A stretch of 34,769 nucleotides of DNA from Pseudophaeobacter leonis (lineage in GTDB: Bacteria; Pseudomonadota; Alphaproteobacteria; Rhodobacterales; Rhodobacteraceae). The stretch spans positions 1 to 34,769 of the forward strand of contig NZ_MWVJ01000056.1 of NCBI RefSeq assembly GCF_002087335.1, read 5' to 3'. Positions 1 to 8,430 of the stretch are shown piece by piece. The notes under the pieces were generated by a model that searched no databases, was not told where the DNA came from, and saw only the letters and a list, made by a program, of their open reading frames with translations. A program made the position numbers and the translations under genes. The first letter of the stretch is position 1. Every line of letters begins with the position of its first letter.

Positions 1-599
1 CCAAGAGCAATCAGCGCGTGGGTTTCAGGCGGCAGGCCTGCCTCAATCAGCTTTTCCGCCAGCGCGGCAAAGGTGCGCTTGCCCATATAGACCACGGTTG
101 TGGCCTCGGGATCGGCCAACGCCGCCATATTGAGGCTGTCGGGCAGCCCGCCTGTGACGTCATGGCCGGTGATGAACTGCATCCGCCGCGCCGTCAGCCG
201 CCGGGTCAGCGGGATATTTGCCGCCGCCGCCGCGGCCGAGGCCGCTGTGACGCCGGGCACGATCTCAAACGGAATTTGGGCGGCACGCAGGGCGCTGATT
301 TCTTCCTCCAAGCGGCCAAAGACCCCAGAGTCGCCGGATTTGAGCCGCACCACCCTGAGGCCGCTTTGGGCGTATTCCACCAGCAACTGGCTGACATGGT
401 CCTGCTTGGGGGAGGGGCGCCCGGCACGTTTGCCCACCCCCACCAGATCTGCATCTGCGCGGGCATGGGTGAGAATGGGACCGGAGGAAAGATCATCAAA
501 CAGCACCGCATCCGCGGCCTGTAACCGGTTCACCGCCTTTACGGTCAGCAGTTCGGGATCACCCGGACCGGAGGAGACAAAACTGACAAAGCCGCTCAT
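1..599 (-). CDS. cobA: Uroporphyrinogen-III C-methyltransferase (SUMT), 3' end outside the window
   Basis: SAM-dependent enzyme that methylates uroporphyrinogen III at C2 and C7 to give precorrin-2, the entry to cobalamin and siroheme. The reading frame starts with ATG at 599 and stays open to base 1, so about 199 residues are visible and the C-terminus is missing. The N-terminus has the tetrapyrrole-methylase glycine-rich loop SSGPGDPELLTVKA (about residues 9-22). Further on are KSGDSGVFGR and the SAM-site segment EIVPGVTAAS. Its start codon overlaps the cobB stop as ATGA (596-599), implying translational coupling at the distal end of the cob operon. The family assignment is clear; a CysG-type fusion is unlikely because the protein begins directly with the methylase domain. 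Confidence 0.93.
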   Translation of the reverse strand, partial: MSGFVSFVSSGPGDPELLTVKAVNRLQAADAVLFDDLSSGPILTHARADADLVGVGKRAGRPSPKQDHVSQLLVEYAQSGLRVVRLKSGDSGVFGRLEEEISALRAAQIPFEIVPGVTAASAAAAAANIPLTRRLTARRMQFITGHDVTGGLPDSLNMAALADPEATTVVYMGKRTFAALAEKLIEAGLPPETHALIAL

Positions 600-1969
600 G
601 CCGCACTGGCCTCTTCACTGGCCTTTGATTCGGCCTTCTCACCGGTGATGAGATGGAAAAAGGTGCCGGTAACATGCCCCTTGATCGAGCCGGTTTCCGG
701 CACCGGGTTGCCATCGGCATCCATTACCTGCGCCAGCGGCGCGTCGGGCTCATCCAGAATGGTGGAATAATGGAACTCGTGCCCGCGCAGCGCAGCCCCG
801 GCGCCAAAGCCGGGCATCTGCGCCTGCAGCACCGCGCGACGATAGCCTAGGTGGAACTTGCGCTTTTCATAAGAGGTCACCAGTCCAAGCAGCCCCGCCA
901 TCTGGTGGCGCGTGCCCTCTTTGTCGATCAGGGCTTCGCCCAGGGCCATGTAGCCGCCGCATTCGCCATGCACGGGCCTGGTCTCGGCATGTTTGCGCAA
1001 GCCCCTACGGAAGGTCTCGGCACTGGCAAGGGTGGCACCGTGCAGTTCCGGATAGCCTCCGGGCAACCAGACCAGATCGGCATCCGATGCCGGAGCCTCA
1101 TCTGCCAGCGGCGAAAATGGCAGGATCTCAGCGCCTGCCGCCCGCCAGCCGGTCAACAAATGCGGATAGGTGAATGAAAAAGCAGCATCGCGTGCCAGGG
1201 CTATGCGCTGGGCGGGCGGTTTTGGCAGCGCCTGTGGCGCAGTGCCCGCAGTGCCGACAGTCCCCATGGCGGCGGCTTTGATCGCCTCAAGGTCGACGTG
1301 GTCGCGCAGGAAGGTGCCATAGCCCTGATTCGCGGCCTCCAGATCCGGGTGCTCTACCGCCTGGATCAGGCCCAGGTGGCGCTCCGGCAGGGCAAGGTCG
1401 CCACGCCGCGGCAGCGCGCCCAGAACCTTGACGCCAGCGCGCTCCATCCCCAGCCGGGTCAGCCGCTCGTGGCGTGGGCTGGCCACACGGTTCAGGATCA
1501 CCCCGGCAAAGGGCACCTCGGGGTCGTAGCTTTTGAACCCCAGTGCTGTGGCGGCCGCCGACTGTGCCTGACCACCCACATCGATCACCAGCACCACGGG
1601 CCAGCCCATGCGCTTGGCGGTCTCAGCCGAAGAGCCAAAACCGGACTGGCCTCGGGTGGCGACGCCGTCAAACAGCCCCATTGAGCCTTCGCCAATGCAG
1701 ATTTCTGCGCCCGATGCCTGGCCTGCGATCGCCGCGAGCAGAGTTGCGTCCATCGCCCAGGTGTCGAGGTTAAAGCTGGGGCGCTTTGCGGCGGCAAAGT
1801 GAAAGGCGGGGTCGATATAGTCAGGCCCGCTTTTGTAGGGCTGCACCTTAAGGCCGTCCTCGGCGAGGGCGCGCAGCAGGCCCAGCATGACTGTGGTCTT
1901 GCCGGTGCCAGAGGCCGGTGCGGAAATCATCAGCCCCGGAGGGTAGCCTTGTGGAAAGGGATCACTCAT
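596..1969 (-). CDS. cobB: Hydrogenobyrinate a,c-diamide synthase (CobB)
   Basis: ATP- and glutamine-dependent amidation of the a and c side chains of hydrogenobyrinic acid in the aerobic cobalamin pathway. The start at 1969 (MSDPFPQG) is chosen because it leaves an 8-bp overlap with cobM and puts the P-loop [11 protein letters not shown] at residues 16-26; a longer in-frame ORF upstream would run into cobM. The C-terminal class I glutamine amidotransferase domain shows the nucleophile in GECGGY (about Cys337) and HEFHYS (about 397). At 457 aa the protein has the usual family length and no disruption. The last residues are Ala/Glu/Lys-rich and look dispensable. Confidence 0.95.
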   Translation of the reverse strand: MSDPFPQGYPPGLMISAPASGTGKTTVMLGLLRALAEDGLKVQPYKSGPDYIDPAFHFAAAKRPSFNLDTWAMDATLLAAIAGQASGAEICIGEGSMGLFDGVATRGQSGFGSSAETAKRMGWPVVLVIDVGGQAQSAAATALGFKSYDPEVPFAGVILNRVASPRHERLTRLGMERAGVKVLGALPRRGDLALPERHLGLIQAVEHPDLEAANQGYGTFLRDHVDLEAIKAAAMGTVGTAGTAPQALPKPPAQRIALARDAAFSFTYPHLLTGWRAAGAEILPFSPLADEAPASDADLVWLPGGYPELHGATLASAETFRRGLRKHAETRPVHGECGGYMALGEALIDKEGTRHQMAGLLGLVTSYEKRKFHLGYRRAVLQAQMPGFGAGAALRGHEFHYSTILDEPDAPLAQVMDADGNPVPETGSIKGHVTGTFFHLITGEKAESKASEEASAA

Positions 1970-2756
1970 CTGCTTCGCTCCAGTCTGCCCATTTGCTGTC
2001 GGCGCTTTGCGGCCGGTAGCGGCGATCATAATCCTGCGCGTAAAGACAGCTCTCGTCAAAGTCGTCGTTGCCAAGGGCAGGGCCCACCAGGATCAGAGCG
2101 GTGCGGCCGCGCATCCCGCCTGTGGCCTCTTCGAGGGTGCCAAGGGTTGCCTTGACCACCTTTTGATCCGGCCAGGTGGCGCGCCAGACCACAGCAACTG
2201 GGCAGTCGGCGCCGTAGCTGGGCGTCAGCCGCGCGATCACATTTTCCAGCACATGCACCGACAGGTGAATGGCCAGCGTCGCCCCTGTGCGGGCAAAATT
2301 CTCCAGCGTTTCACCCTCGGGCATTGCCGAGGCCTTGCCGGAGGTGCGGGTCAGCACCAGCGATTGCGCCACGCCAGGCAGGGTCAGCTCCGCGCCAAGG
2401 GCTGCAGCGGCGGCGGCAAAGGCGGGCACACCCGGGGTGACATCATAGGGGATCTCCAGGGCGCGCAGGCGGCGCAGCTGCTCTCCCAGGGCGGACCAGA
2501 CCGACAGGTCACCAGAGTGCAGCCGGGCAATGTCGTGCCCGGCGTCATGGGCCTCTTTGATATGGGCCATGATCTCATCCAGCGACAGCGAAGCTGTGTT
2601 GATCACCCTGGCGTCTTTTGGGCAGTGCTGCAGCAGTGCTTCGGGCACCAGAGAGCCCGCATAGAGGCAGGTCGGGCAGGCGGCGATCAGATCGCGCCCG
2701 CGCAGGGTGATGAGGTCGGCAGCACCGGGGCCGGCGCCCATGAAGTGAACGGTCAT
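1962..2756 (-). CDS. cobM: Precorrin-4 C11-methyltransferase
   Basis: SAM-dependent methylation of precorrin-4 at C11, giving precorrin-5. This 264-aa protein opens with the methylase motif [18 protein letters not shown]. It also shows the CobM-type stretches [27 protein letters not shown] and [15 protein letters not shown], which separate it from CobJ and CobI. Its ATG (2756-2754) overlaps the cobE stop as ATGA, and its 3' end overlaps the cobB start by 8 bp, so all three should be translated from one message. Intact. Confidence 0.95.
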   Translation of the reverse strand: MTVHFMGAGPGAADLITLRGRDLIAACPTCLYAGSLVPEALLQHCPKDARVINTASLSLDEIMAHIKEAHDAGHDIARLHSGDLSVWSALGEQLRRLRALEIPYDVTPGVPAFAAAAAALGAELTLPGVAQSLVLTRTSGKASAMPEGETLENFARTGATLAIHLSVHVLENVIARLTPSYGADCPVAVVWRATWPDQKVVKATLGTLEEATGGMRGRTALILVGPALGNDDFDESCLYAQDYDRRYRPQSADSKWADWSEADE

Positions 2757-3160
2757 GGCTCAAGTCTTTCTGCAATAGCCGCGGTGGCCTGGCCATCCGC
2801 GGTGACAACTCGGGGGGTGATCAGGCGGGAGCGGGCACCGGGGGGGCCAGTGCGGGCGGCCACCAATGCGCAGGCTTCGGCGAGAGAGCCGGTGCCAAAC
2901 CGGGCCTTGATCCGGGGCGAGCAGGTGAGGGTCTGCTCACCTGCGATTTCGCTCTCTTCAAGGACCAAAAGAGGCAGCCCCATCTCGTGGGCCAGCTGTT
3001 TCAGGACGGGGGCCAAAGCCTTTGTGCTGGTTGACGCCAGCGCATCCGGGCGTGCCCCTGTCAGGGCGAGTGCTGCGCGCAGATCCGCCAGACTGGCACT
3101 GGTGCGAAAGCCCAGTCCCGCAACTCTCATCCCTGCAACGCTCACCCCTGCAACTCTCAT
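2753..3160 (-). CDS. cobE: CobE (CbiG C-terminal-like cobalamin biosynthesis protein)
   Basis: Small protein of the aerobic cobalamin clusters, homologous to the C-terminal domain of CbiG and thought to assist pathway intermediates; its catalytic role is not settled. Recognisable segments are GLGFRTSAS near the N-terminus, STSTKA and [13 protein letters not shown]. The start is ambiguous because MRVAG occurs twice (ATG at 3160 and 3130) in a small internal duplication. I take 3160 because that ATG overlaps the cobL stop as ATGA, the junction style of this operon; 3130 would give 125 aa. About 135 aa as called. Confidence 0.85.
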   Translation of the reverse strand: MRVAGVSVAGMRVAGLGFRTSASLADLRAALALTGARPDALASTSTKALAPVLKQLAHEMGLPLLVLEESEIAGEQTLTCSPRIKARFGTGSLAEACALVAARTGPPGARSRLITPRVVTADGQATAAIAERLEP

Positions 3161-4368
3161 CGGGTGACACTCCACTGGATGACAGGGCGGGCCCGCTGCC
3201 AGTCGCGCATGGTTCCCAGAGGGCCGGCCTCGGCGATCTCGACTTTCAACAGCTGGCCTCCGCGCTGGGCATGGGCCTGCATCAACAGGGTCTCGGTCTC
3301 AAGCGTTACCCCATTGGCCACCAGCCGGGTGCCGGGCGGCAGCAGCATCCACAGATGATCCAGCAGCGCTTGGGATCCGCCGCCGCCGATAAAGACACAA
3401 TCGGGCAGCTCATATCCGGTCAGCACCTCGGGCGCCTTGCCCAACACGCCTGCCATCCGGTGCGACAGGCCAAAACGGGCGGCATTGGCGCGGATATTGT
3501 CCAGACGGCTGGCGCGGGGGTCAAAGCTCACGGCGCGCGCGCCCGCAGCCGCCAGGCACCACTCGGTCGAGATCGAGCCCGAGCCGCCGCCGATATCCCA
3601 AAGCAGCTCATTGGCGCGCGGCGCCAGGGCCGAGAGGGTCAGCGCACGGATGGGCCGCTTGGTGATTTGCCCGTCGCTGAGGAAATGTTCATCCGCGAGG
3701 CCCGCGGCCTGTGGCAGGCCTTTGCGACCGGCAGGCTCAATCGCGAGGGCCACAGGGGCCTGGATCTCGTCGAGATCAAAACTGTCGGCCCGCGCCCTGC
3801 GGATCCGCTGCAGCGCTCCGCCAAGGCGTTCCATCACGGTCAGGGTGGAGGCGCCAAACCCCTGCGCGTTCAGCCACTGCGCCAGCTCTGTCGGCGCGTC
3901 CCCATCACGCAGGGTGCAGAGGATGCGACGATCTGGCGCCAACAGCGGCAGCATCTGTTCAAAGGGTGCGGCGTGCAGGCCAAGGCAGAGGGTTTCCTCT
4001 AGTTTCCAGTGCAGAGTATTGGCGGCCAGTGAAAACACCGAGGGGGCTGGATGAGAGGTCCAGTCCTCGGCAGACAGATCGCGCGCCAGTGCGCCACCTG
4101 CGCCGAACCAAAAGGGGTCTCCCGAGGCCAGAACCACCACAGGCTGGCCCCGCAGCGCCAGCACCGGCGCGGTGGAAAAGGGCACAGGCCAGGCTCGGCC
4201 CCTGTCCCCGGCGGCGCCCAGCTCCAGATGACGCGGGCCGCCAAAGATGACTTTGGCTTGCTGCAGCGCTTTGCGGCTTGCCTCCGTAAGGCCAGTCAGT
4301 CCATCTTCGCCCAGACCAATCACCGTGAGCCAGGGTGCGCCTGCCTCTTTAAAGACAGGATCAGACAT
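3157..4368 (-). CDS. cobL: Precorrin-6Y C5,15-methyltransferase (decarboxylating)
   Basis: Bifunctional SAM enzyme that methylates precorrin-6Y at C5 and C15 and decarboxylates the acetate side chain at C12, giving precorrin-8. Two domains are visible in 403 aa. The N-terminal CbiE-type methylase has VIGLGEDGL at about 15-23 and SGDPFWFG at about 82-89. The C-terminal CbiT-type domain has the SAM loop DIGGGSGS at 258-265. The start at 4368 is supported by an AAAGGAGG Shine-Dalgarno 9 nt upstream, which lies inside cobK on the other strand. Intact. Confidence 0.95.
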   Translation of the reverse strand: MSDPVFKEAGAPWLTVIGLGEDGLTGLTEASRKALQQAKVIFGGPRHLELGAAGDRGRAWPVPFSTAPVLALRGQPVVVLASGDPFWFGAGGALARDLSAEDWTSHPAPSVFSLAANTLHWKLEETLCLGLHAAPFEQMLPLLAPDRRILCTLRDGDAPTELAQWLNAQGFGASTLTVMERLGGALQRIRRARADSFDLDEIQAPVALAIEPAGRKGLPQAAGLADEHFLSDGQITKRPIRALTLSALAPRANELLWDIGGGSGSISTEWCLAAAGARAVSFDPRASRLDNIRANAARFGLSHRMAGVLGKAPEVLTGYELPDCVFIGGGGSQALLDHLWMLLPPGTRLVANGVTLETETLLMQAHAQRGGQLLKVEIAEAGPLGTMRDWQRARPVIQWSVTR

Positions 4369-5136
4369 GACGCGAATCCTCCTTTTGGGCGGCACCAGTG
4401 AGGCCTCGAGACTGGCGGCGCACTTGGCCCAGGCCGGTGCCGATGCGCTGTTCTCCTACGCGGGGCGCACGCAGAACCCTGTGCCGCAACCCCTGCCCAC
4501 GCGGGTGGGAGGTTTTGGCGGGCCCGAGGGCTTTGCCAGCTATCTGCGGGCCGAAGGCATCAGCCATGTGGTGGATGCTACCCATCCTTTTGCCGCCCAG
4601 ATGAGCCGCAATGCGATTGTCGGCTGTAGTGAGGCCAATGTGCCGCTCTGCGCCTTTGAGCGCCCGGCCTGGCAGGCAGTCGACGGCGACAGGTGGATCC
4701 ATATCGAGGATATCGCAGGCGCGGTTGCGGCGCTGCCGGATAGGCCAGCCCGGGTGTTTCTTGCCATTGGCAAGCAGACCCTTGCGGCGTTTGCTCGTAA
4801 ACCCCAGCATCACTACCTGTTGCGGCTGGTGGATGCGCCCCAGGCGGAGTGGCCGCTGCCCGACTGTGCGATTGAGCTGGCGCGCGGGGCGTTTGATCTG
4901 GTGGCGATCTCGAACTGCTGCAGCGCCATGGGATCACTCATGTGGTGGCCAAAAACGCCGGTGGCACCGGTGCCATGGCCAAGCTTGCTGCCGCGCGTGA
5001 GCTGGACCTGCCGGTGGTGATGATCGGCAGGCCAGACCTGCCGACCCGGTTGGTGGTTGGCGATCTGGCTGAGGTTTTGGCCTGGGTGTCTCATACGTCG
5101 CCTGAGACAGTGTCAGCGGCCGTGTCTGAGACGTAA
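4367..5136 (+). pseudogene. cobK: Precorrin-6A reductase, disrupted by one frameshift
   Basis: NADPH-dependent reductase converting precorrin-6A to precorrin-6Y. The N-terminal part begins MTRILLLGGTSEASRLA (dinucleotide-binding loop) and continues through DATHPFAAQMS and LAIGKQTLAAF. At about 4903-4905 the frame is lost: one missing base in GTGGCGATC (GTGGGCGATC would restore it) sends translation to a false stop at 5020. The other frame continues perfectly with DLELLQRHGITHV and KNAGGTGAMAKLAAARE, a CobK hallmark, to TAA at 5136. Restored length is about 256 aa, as expected. The gene is on the opposite strand to its neighbours: its ATG overlaps the cobL ATG and its last 46 bp overlap the cobJ 3' end. 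Confidence 0.9.
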
Positions 5137-5900
5137 TCCGGTGTGCAGTCCGGCGCGTAGCGCGGCGTGTAGACGTGGCGGCCGACCCGGCGGGTGTCTT
5201 TGTTGCCAACGATGACCACGGTGCGCATATCCGCCATCTCAGGACGGGCCTCGTTTAGGGGGACGGTGGTGATGGTCTCGCCGGGTTTCGAGACATCACG
5301 GGCAAAGGAGATCAGCGTCTCACCACCGCAGGCCTCGCGCAGGATTTCCAGCGCGCGGGCAAACTGATGCGGCCGTGATTTTGAACGCGGATTGTAAAAC
5401 CCCATGGCAAAGCCCGCCTCGCCGGCAAGGCGCAGTCGTTTTTCAATCAGGCTCCAGGGTTTCAGATTGTCGCTGAGGTTGATGGCGGCAAAGTCATGCC
5501 CCATGGGGGCGCCGATCCGGGCTGAGGCCGCCAGCATCGCGGTGATGCCGGGCAGCACCTGAATGTCCAGCGCCAGCCAGGCCTCTGGCCCCAGCTCAAG
5601 CGCTTCAAACACAGCCGAAGCCATAGCAAAAACACCGGGATCACCCGAGGAGACCACCGCGACGCGCTTGCCTGCCGCCGCCATCTGTAGCGCATGGCGC
5701 GCGCGTTCGACCTCGACCCGGTTATCCGTCGCATGCAGGGTCAGGCCAGGGCGTTCGGGGATGCGTTTCACATAGGGGATATAGCCGACAATATCCGTGG
5801 CTTCGGCGATGACCTCCTGCACCTGGGCCGTCACCATGGCCTCGTTGCCGGGGCCAAGGCCGACAATTTTCACCCAGCCTGCTGCGGTGTCTTTTGTCAT
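5091..5900 (-). CDS. cobJ: Precorrin-3B C17-methyltransferase
   Basis: Methylates precorrin-3B at C17 with ring contraction, giving precorrin-4. The 269-aa protein shows KIVGLGPGNEAMVTAQVQEV near residues 11-30, GYIPYVKRIPERPG, VVSSGDPGVFAMASAVFE, and NPRSKSRPHQFARALEI followed by VIVGNKDTRR, all typical of CobJ. Its ATG at 5900 sits in an ATGA that would be the cobI stop if the cobI frameshift is corrected. The C-terminal tail (PRYAPDCTPDYVSDTAADTV) overlaps the end of cobK on the other strand. Confidence 0.95.
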   Translation of the reverse strand: MTKDTAAGWVKIVGLGPGNEAMVTAQVQEVIAEATDIVGYIPYVKRIPERPGLTLHATDNRVEVERARHALQMAAAGKRVAVVSSGDPGVFAMASAVFEALELGPEAWLALDIQVLPGITAMLAASARIGAPMGHDFAAINLSDNLKPWSLIEKRLRLAGEAGFAMGFYNPRSKSRPHQFARALEILREACGGETLISFARDVSKPGETITTVPLNEARPEMADMRTVVIVGNKDTRRVGRHVYTPRYAPDCTPDYVSDTAADTVSGDV

Positions 5901-6630
5901 GGCCTGCGCCCCTGTCCGTCACCAGAACGATCGAGAAATACGGCACTTCGCCTGTAACCTCGGTGAGCTTTTGCACTGTTTGCCCCGGCATGGTGCCGCG
6001 TTCCACCAGCCAGGCGTCTTGCAGCCTGCCGGCGCTTTCAAGGGCGCGGCGCAGTTTTGGCAGGTTGCGGCCGATTTTCATCACCACCAGCGCGTCAGTG
6101 TCGCGAATGCGCCGGGTCAGCTCGTCTTCGCTGAGGGTGGCCAGGGCCACCGTGAGCACCTCATCGCCCCAGGTAATGGGCTGGCCAGAGACGGTCCAGC
6201 AGCCGGACATGCCGGTGATGCCGGGGATGATCTCTTGCGCGACCCGGCCCTGCAGGCGGGTGTAGAGGTGCATGTAGGATCCATAAAGAAAGGGATCCCC
6301 TTCGCAGAGCACCACGACGTCTTCGCTTTGGGCGATCTGGGCAAGCGTGTCGGCCCAGCGGTCATAGAACGCTGCCAGGATACGGTTGTATTCGGGGTCA
6401 GAGAAGTGGATCTCGGTGGTCACCGGGTATTCAATTGCGTGCTCAATAACGCCCTCTGCCAGCAGCCCGTCAACCAGTGTACGGGCCTGACCTTGGCGGC
6501 CTTCCTTGCGGAAATAGGCCACGTGTTTCGCGCTTTTCAGGGCACGCCAGGATTTGACGCTCATCAGCTCGGGGTCGCCGGGGCCGAGGCCCGCACAGAT
6601 GACTTTGCCTTTTGCCGGGACCATGATCAT
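5897..6630 (-). CDS. cobI: Precorrin-2 C20-methyltransferase, 3' end probably frameshifted
   Basis: Methylates precorrin-2 at C20 to precorrin-3A. It starts at 6630 (MIMVPAKGKVICAGLGPGDP), whose ATG overlaps the cobH TGA as ATGA. CobI features include VAYFRKEGRQGQARTLVDG, CEGDPFLYGSYMHLYTRL and EIIPGITGMSGCWT. As written, the frame does not stop at the normal place: after PYFSIVLV it runs on into cobJ as far as 5722. A single base missing at about 5914-5922 explains this, because the alternative frame reads QGRRP then TGA at 5899-5897, overlapping the cobJ ATG. The coordinates given assume that correction (about 244 aa, the family size). Confidence 0.88.
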
Positions 6631-7256
6631 TCTGTCCAGCTGGCAAGGGCGTTGACCGCGGCCACGGTGATTGCAGAGCCGCCTAAGCGGCCTTTGACGA
6701 TCATTGCCGGAACCGGCAGATCCTGCATCAGGGCCTCTTTGGATTCCATCGCGCCGACAAAACCGACCGGGCAGCCGATGATGGCGGCGGGGCGGGGGCC
6801 GCTGGGATCCTGCAGCATGTTGGGCAGGTGAAACAGCGCGGGGGGGGCATTGCCGATAGCAACAACCGCGCCCGCCAGGTTGGGTCGCCACAGCTCAAGC
6901 GCTGCGGCCGAGCGGGTATTGCCCATTTCCTTGGCCATGTCGGGGACGCGGGCATCGCGCAGGGTGCAGATCACCTGGTTGTTGGCGGAGAGTCGCGGCC
7001 GGGTGATGCCTTCGCTCACCATATGCGCATCGCACAGGATGGGAGCCCCTGCGGCGAGGGCGGCGCGGGCGGTTTTTGCCATATCGGGGGAAAAGCGGAT
7101 GTGCTCTTCGAGGCCGACCATGCCAGCGGCATGGATCATACGCACGGCGACGCTTTCCTCATCCTTGCTGAACCGCGCGAGGTCAGCCTCGGCGCGGATG
7201 GTGGCAAAGCTTTCGGCATAGATAGCCGCGCCGTTGGTTTCATAGCTGTGGAGCAT
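6627..7256 (-). CDS. cobH: Precorrin-8X methylmutase
   Basis: Moves the C11 methyl group of precorrin-8 to C12, giving hydrogenobyrinic acid. The family segments RMIHAAGMVGLEEHIRFSPD (with the His expected to act as general acid), ILCDAHMVSEGITR, TRSAAALELW, VAIGNAPPALFHL and GCPVGFVGAMESKEAL are all present in 209 aa. The gene begins 1 bp after the cobG stop and overlaps the cobI start as ATGA. Intact. Confidence 0.96.
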   Translation of the reverse strand: MLHSYETNGAAIYAESFATIRAEADLARFSKDEESVAVRMIHAAGMVGLEEHIRFSPDMAKTARAALAAGAPILCDAHMVSEGITRPRLSANNQVICTLRDARVPDMAKEMGNTRSAAALELWRPNLAGAVVAIGNAPPALFHLPNMLQDPSGPRPAAIIGCPVGFVGAMESKEALMQDLPVPAMIVKGRLGGSAITVAAVNALASWTE

Positions 7257-7257
7257 G

Positions 7258-8430
7258 TCAGCTGCCCTCTGTCAAAATTGTCGGCGCGGCGCGCAGGGCG
7301 CTGGCACTCAGGGTTTCTCTTAACGGCTGATCCGCGGCCTTGCCATGGTGGATCAGATCAAATGTGTCGGGGGCAGTGGCCGTGAGCACCAGTGCGGCAG
7401 GTCCGGGATGGGCGCAGCCCTTGGCCCAGCCCGAAACGTGTAGCAGCGCGCCCTCGGGCACAAAGGGTGCCAGATCGCGGGCCAGATCGCGGGTCGAAGA
7501 GAGCGCCTGCAGGCAGCCGGGTGCGCCGGTGCAGGCGCGCACTTGCAGGCGCGGATCGGTGGCGGCAAGGATCAGGCCGGGCTGCGCGGCAATGTCCTGT
7601 ACCCCCTCAACCAAAAGCATACGCCAGGGAGTGAGGCGCAGCGGGCCGAGCTGAGCCAGCATATCAAAGTCATGGGCGCTGATCTGGCCAAATTCCAGTG
7701 CCACGAGCCGTCCGATGGCCGTGGGCCCCAAACCTTGCTGTGGCGTGGGGGTCGCCCGGGCGGCGACATGCGCAGGCGGTGGCCCCCGGCGCGCAATCAG
7801 CGGCCGCATCCTGCCACGACCCTCGGGCGCTCCCCCCTGGTCGAGAAACCAGCGGGCAAGCGCTATGGCTTCTTCGACTGCATGCGCGGCCTGCACCGGC
7901 AGGCCTGTTTGTGCGCCATCCGCGACCAGCAGGAGATCTGCGCCACTGCGCTCAAGGCGAATATCGGCAGCCGTGTTTTGCAGCTGTAGTGGGATACCAC
8001 AGTCGACCGCAAAGCCGAATTTCCCCGGCAAAACCAGATCGGTGGCCTCAGTCAGCGCCGCGTTAAGGTCGACGGCAATCGCGTGGCTTGTATCATTTGG
8101 CTGCCAAAAAGGGGTAACAAGCGCGTTGCGCCGGGCCTCGGCTGTGGCCTCTTGTTCAACCAGCCCCAAGTCTTGCAAGGCAGCGATAAGATCGCGCAAG
8201 TCACTTTCCCTGACACCCCGCAGTTGCAGGTTTGCGCGGGCTGAAAGGTCAATGAGACCATTGCCATGTTTCAGCGACAGTGCCGCAATGGCCCGCGCCT
8301 GCTGAGAACTCAGACGCCCCAGGGGGGCGCGAATACGCACCACCAGCCCATCTCCTGACATCATCGGACGCAGAGCGCCGGGGCACCAGCCATAGATTTT
8401 TGGCACTGTCGCATCTGTACCGCCTGTCAT
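7258..8430 (-). CDS. cobG: Precorrin-3B synthase (CobG), one cluster cysteine replaced by Trp
   Basis: Oxygen-dependent Fe-S monooxygenase of the aerobic cobalamin route, related to sulfite/nitrite reductases, which makes precorrin-3B from precorrin-3A. The 390-aa protein has the N-terminal half-domain (WCPGALRPMMSGDGLVVRI, ARANLQLRGV) and the C-terminal cluster motif. The first pair of ligands is seen in ACTGAPGC (Cys300, Cys306). The second pair should be C-x3-C in SGCAKGC but reads SGWAKGC, with Trp335 (codon 7426-7428) and Cys339. One base (TGG for TGC) accounts for it. The start at 8430 overlaps the cobN stop as ATGA. Confidence 0.93.
   Translation of the reverse strand: MTGGTDATVPKIYGWCPGALRPMMSGDGLVVRIRAPLGRLSSQQARAIAALSLKHGNGLIDLSARANLQLRGVRESDLRDLIAALQDLGLVEQEATAEARRNALVTPFWQPNDTSHAIAVDLNAALTEATDLVLPGKFGFAVDCGIPLQLQNTAADIRLERSGADLLLVADGAQTGLPVQAAHAVEEAIALARWFLDQGGAPEGRGRMRPLIARRGPPPAHVAARATPTPQQGLGPTAIGRLVALEFGQISAHDFDMLAQLGPLRLTPWRMLLVEGVQDIAAQPGLILAATDPRLQVRACTGAPGCLQALSSTRDLARDLAPFVPEGALLHVSGWAKGCAHPGPAALVLTATAPDTFDLIHHGKAADQPLRETLSASALRAAPTILTEGS

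Noticed and set aside
2007..3167. 386-codon plus-strand ORF opposite cobM and cobE
   Set aside because: Shadow of two intact cob genes; composition follows the antisense codons.
4895..4945. Programmed frameshift in cobK
   Set aside because: No slippery heptamer or downstream structure is evident at 4903, and similar one-base breaks occur in many unrelated genes here.
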